From NCBI GenBank assembly GCA_035284865.1, contig JAYKHL010000171.1, positions 1 through 14,852 of the forward strand: a DNA stretch of 14,852 nt, in the 5' to 3' direction. Below, piece after piece: positions 12,450-14,852 of this stretch (position 1 is its first letter; each line of letters starts with the position of its first letter). The notes below the pieces were generated by a model, which saw only the letters and a list, made by a program, of their open reading frames with translations, was not told the origin of the DNA and ran no database searches. Both the position numbers and the translations under genes were made by a program. The DNA is from JAYKHL01 sp035284865. GTDB lineage: Bacteria; Cyanobacteriota; Sericytochromatia; S15B-MN24; JAQBPE01.

Positions 12450-12545
12450 ACGTTAAGAATTATTTAAAATAAGAACAAGCTCAGCCTCCATCGGGAGACA
12501 CAGTAAGTTCACTTGACAAGGAAAGACTAAATTAATATATTCAGG
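12450..12545. other. AT-rich regulatory island upstream of clpB
   Basis: About 95 bp of conspicuously AT-rich DNA sits in a very GC-rich window, between the divergent lipoprotein and clpB genes. It contains a 13-bp dyad TTATTT-A-AAATAA (12460-12472) and the clpB promoter. No CIRCE element (TTAGCACTC-N9-GAGTGCTAA) is present. I found no convincing promoter for the divergent lipoprotein genes here, though they must have one nearby. Confidence 0.7.
12513..12541 (+). promoter_or_regulatory. Sigma70-type promoter for clpB
   Basis: A perfect TTGACA (12513-12518), a 17-bp AT-rich spacer and TATATT (12536-12541, 5 of 6) form a near-consensus promoter. The start would be near 12548, leaving a leader of about 31 nt with AGAGG at 12566-12570 before the ATG at 12579. 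The match is to the housekeeping consensus, not a heat-shock sigma32-type one. Confidence 0.85.
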
Positions 12546-12578
12546 CAAGCTCCCACTTCTCCCGAAGAGGTCCCGGAC

Positions 12579-14852
12579 ATGAGGCTCGACAAGTACACGC
12601 TCAAGGCCCAAGAAGCCCTCCAGGCTGCCCAGGAACTGGCCGAGGGTCACGGCCACCAGGCGCTTGAGCCCGAGCACCTGCTCGTGGCATTGCTGGAGCA
12701 ACCGGAGGGGGTCGTTCGCGCCCTCTTCCAGAAGGCAGAGATCTCGCCCGACGTCCTGCTCCGGGGCCTGCGTGAAGATCTGGAGCGGCTGCCCCGCGTG
12801 AGTGGCGCCCCCGGCCAGATGTACCTGTCCCCAACCCTCAAGGCGGGTCTGGATCTCGCGTGGCAGGAGCGTGAGCGGTTGAAGGACGACTTCGTGTCCA
12901 CCGAGCACCTCGCGCTGGCGCTGGCGGATGAGGCCGTACAGGCCCGCGGCGCAGGCCGCTTGCGCCGCCACGGCGCCACACGCGAGCGCCTCCACCAGGC
13001 CCTGGTGGCCGTGCGGGGTTCGCACCGCGCGACCGATCAGCACGCCGAGGACCGCTACCAGGCGCTGGCGCGCTTCGGCCGGGACCTCACCGCTGCCGCC
13101 CGCCTGGGCAAGCTCGATCCCGTCATCGGCCGCGACCAGGAAATCCGCCGCGTGATCCAGGTGCTCTCGCGGCGGACCAAGAACAACCCCGTGCTCATCG
13201 GGGAGCCCGGCGTGGGCAAGACCGCCATCGCCGAGGGGCTCGCCCAGCGTATCGTGTCCGGAGACGTGCCCGAGGGCCTCAAAGACAAGCAGGTCGTCGC
13301 GCTGGACATGGGGGCGCTCATCGCGGGCGCCAAGTACCGGGGAGAATTCGAAGAGCGCCTCAAGGCGGTGCTCAAGGAAATCACCGAGGCCGACGGCCAG
13401 GTGGTGCTTTTCATCGACGAGTTGCACACGCTGGTCGGAGCAGGCAAGTCCGAGGGGGCGATGGACGCCGCAAACCTTCTCAAGCCCGCGCTGGCGCGCG
13501 GGGAGCTGCGCGCCGTCGGGGCCACGACGCTCGAGGAGTACCGCCTGCACATCGAGAAGGATGCTGCCCTGGAGCGGCGGTTCCAACCCGTGCAGGTGGG
13601 GGAGCCCAACGTGCCCGACACCATCTCCATCCTCCGCGGGCTGAAGGAGCGCTACGAGGTGCATCACGGCGTGAAGATCCTCGATGCGGCCCTCGTGGCC
13701 GCAGCGGTGCTGAGCCATCGCTACATCGCCGACAGGTTCCTGCCAGACAAGGCCATTGACCTCATCGACGAGGCGGCAAGCCGGCTGCGCATCGAGATCG
13801 ACTCCCTGCCCACCGAGCTGGACGAGCTCGAGCGCCGCTTGCGGCAGCTGGAGATCGAGCGCACGGCCGTCGGCAAGGATCCTACGGATGCCGGAGCGCG
13901 GGAGCGGCTGGCTGCCATCGAGGCCGAGCGCGACGAGCTCGGCCGGGAGCGAGGCGCCCTGCGTGCCCGGTGGGAGGCTGAGAAGGAAGCCATCACGGCC
14001 ATCTCCTCCGCCAAGGAGCGGCTCGAGGCGGCGAAGCGCGACGCCGCCCGCGCGGAGCGTGAAGCCGACCTCGGACGGGCCGCCGAGCTGCGCTATGGCA
14101 CCCTGCCTGCCCTGCAACGGGAGCTGGAGGACCAGACGGTCCGGCTGGCAGACCTTCACAAGCAAGGCAAGCTGCTGAAGCAGGAGGTGGATGACGAGGA
14201 CGTGGCCGCCATCGTGTCGAAGTGGACGGGGATCCCGGTGACCCGCATGCTGGAAGGCGAGGTCGAGAAGCTGCTGCACATGGAGGAGCGGCTCGGCGCG
14301 CGCGTCGTCGGCCAGACCGAGGCCATCGAGGCCATCTCAGATGCTGTCCGGCGCTCGCGCGCCGGCATCCAGGATCCTGACCGTCCGATCGGCAGCTTCA
14401 TCTTCCTTGGGCCCACGGGGGTCGGCAAGACGGAGCTGGCCAAGGCCCTGGCGGCCTTCCTGTTCGACAGCGATCAGGCCCTGGTGCGGCTCGACATGTC
14501 CGAGTACATGGAGAAACACGCCGTGAGCCGGCTGGTCGGGGCCCCCCCGGGCTACGTGGGCTACGACGAGGGCGGCCAGCTGACGGAGGCTGTGCGACGG
14601 AGGCCCTACAGCGTGCTGCTGCTCGACGAGATCGAGAAGGCCCATCCCGACGTGTTCAACATCCTGCTCCAGCTGCTCGACGACGGCAGGCTGACGGACA
14701 GCCACGGCCGCACCGTGGACTTCCGCAACACGGTCATCCTCATGACCAGCAACCTGGGCGCGAGCCGGATCCAGGCCGTCCACGGGGACGACGAGCAGGT
14801 GCGGGACCACGCCATGGAGGCCCTCCGGGACCACTTCCGCCCCGAGTTCTTG
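12579..14852 (+). CDS. clpB: ATP-dependent chaperone ClpB (3' truncated by window end)
   Basis: ClpB is the hexameric AAA+ disaggregase that works with DnaK to pull apart heat-denatured aggregates in the cytoplasm. The visible 758 codons run without a stop to the window end; about 100 residues (end of AAA2 and its C-terminal small domain) are missing. Start MRLDKYTLKAQEAL is the usual Clp N-domain beginning. Motifs: Walker A1 GEPGVGKT (208-215), pore loop KYRGEFE, Walker B1 LFIDELHTL (Asp280, Glu281), arginine finger region LERRFQPV, middle coiled-coil domain from about 410 to 525 with ELRYGTLPALQRELE, KWTGIPVTRM linking to AAA2, Walker A2 GPTGVGKT (611-618), PPGYVGYDEGG pore loop and Walker B2 LLLDEIEKAH (Asp683, Glu684). 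The long middle domain distinguishes it from ClpA and ClpC. Large antisense frames over it are coding shadows. Confidence 0.97.
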   Translation, partial: MRLDKYTLKAQEALQAAQELAEGHGHQALEPEHLLVALLEQPEGVVRALFQKAEISPDVLLRGLREDLERLPRVSGAPGQMYLSPTLKAGLDLAWQERERLKDDFVSTEHLALALADEAVQARGAGRLRRHGATRERLHQALVAVRGSHRATDQHAEDRYQALARFGRDLTAAARLGKLDPVIGRDQEIRRVIQVLSRRTKNNPVLIGEPGVGKTAIAEGLAQRIVSGDVPEGLKDKQVVALDMGALIAGAKYRGEFEERLKAVLKEITEADGQVVLFIDELHTLVGAGKSEGAMDAANLLKPALARGELRAVGATTLEEYRLHIEKDAALERRFQPVQVGEPNVPDTISILRGLKERYEVHHGVKILDAALVAAAVLSHRYIADRFLPDKAIDLIDEAASRLRIEIDSLPTELDELERRLRQLEIERTAVGKDPTDAGARERLAAIEAERDELGRERGALRARWEAEKEAITAISSAKERLEAAKRDAARAEREADLGRAAELRYGTLPALQRELEDQTVRLADLHKQGKLLKQEVDDEDVAAIVSKWTGIPVTRMLEGEVEKLLHMEERLGARVVGQTEAIEAISDAVRRSRAGIQDPDRPIGSFIFLGPTGVGKTELAKALAAFLFDSDQALVRLDMSEYMEKHAVSRLVGAPPGYVGYDEGGQLTEAVRRRPYSVLLLDEIEKAHPDVFNILLQLLDDGRLTDSHGRTVDFRNTVILMTSNLGASRIQAVHGDDEQVRDHAMEALRDHFRPEFL

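Noticed and set aside
12453..14279. 608-codon open frame on the minus strand
   Set aside because: It lies antisense to clpB, which has every family motif; the antisense protein is a His/Leu/Gly-rich composition artefact of GC-rich codon use.

Overview
The window is a very GC-rich chromosomal segment with dense, mostly housekeeping genes on both strands. The envelope genes (two lipoproteins, a secreted AMIN-domain protein with a barrel-like tail, a four-LysM protein, a secreted P1 peptidase) point to a cell with peptidoglycan and probably an outer membrane. A YlqD-family gene (known from Firmicutes and Cyanobacteria), an AMIN protein and an MqnA-like gene of the futalosine menaquinone route would fit a non-photosynthetic relative of Cyanobacteria (Sericytochromatia-like). 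That placement is inference; other high-GC lineages such as Armatimonadota are not excluded. I see no IS element, integrase, tRNA, rRNA, CRISPR array or phage gene.

Layout, left to right. (1) 1-949 (+): 3' part of a LysM protein, starting inside a 24-bp tandem repeat. (2) 950-1279: non-coding gap between convergent genes. (3) 4238-1280 (-): a two-gene unit, a secreted DmpA/BapA-type P1 peptidase followed by an AMIN / proline-rich / barrel-like protein that has its own 24-bp coding repeat. (4) 4239-4538: divergent intergenic region holding two inverted, degenerate copies of a small hairpin repeat (REPIN-like). (5) 4539-7856 (+): an APC/CAT-type amino acid permease, then recJ. (6) 8051-8332 (+): a small coiled-coil protein whose stop overlaps that of a convergent C39-like cysteine peptidase homologue (9651-8329, -). 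(7) 9652-9902: divergent regulatory region with a 22-bp-stem hairpin and a near-consensus sigma70 promoter for (8) 9903-10694 (+), a divergent mqnA. (9) 12369-10712 (-): two overlapping paralogous lipoprotein genes, then a ylqD-family gene with its own near-consensus promoter. (10) an AT-rich island at about 12450-12545 with a near-consensus promoter driving (11) clpB (12579 to the window end, +), which lacks only its C-terminal part.

No new multi-gene system is evident. The items most worth following are the paralogous glycine/tyrosine-rich lipoprotein pair, the C39-like protein with a glycine-rich hydrophobic tail paired with a coiled-coil gene, the MqnA homologue lacking the usual Asn of its N-terminal motif, the 22-bp hairpin beside the mqnA promoter, and the REPIN-like element. 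Long open frames antisense to clpB, recJ and the permease are by-products of high GC and are not annotated. Promoter calls rest on similarity to the sigma70 consensus only.
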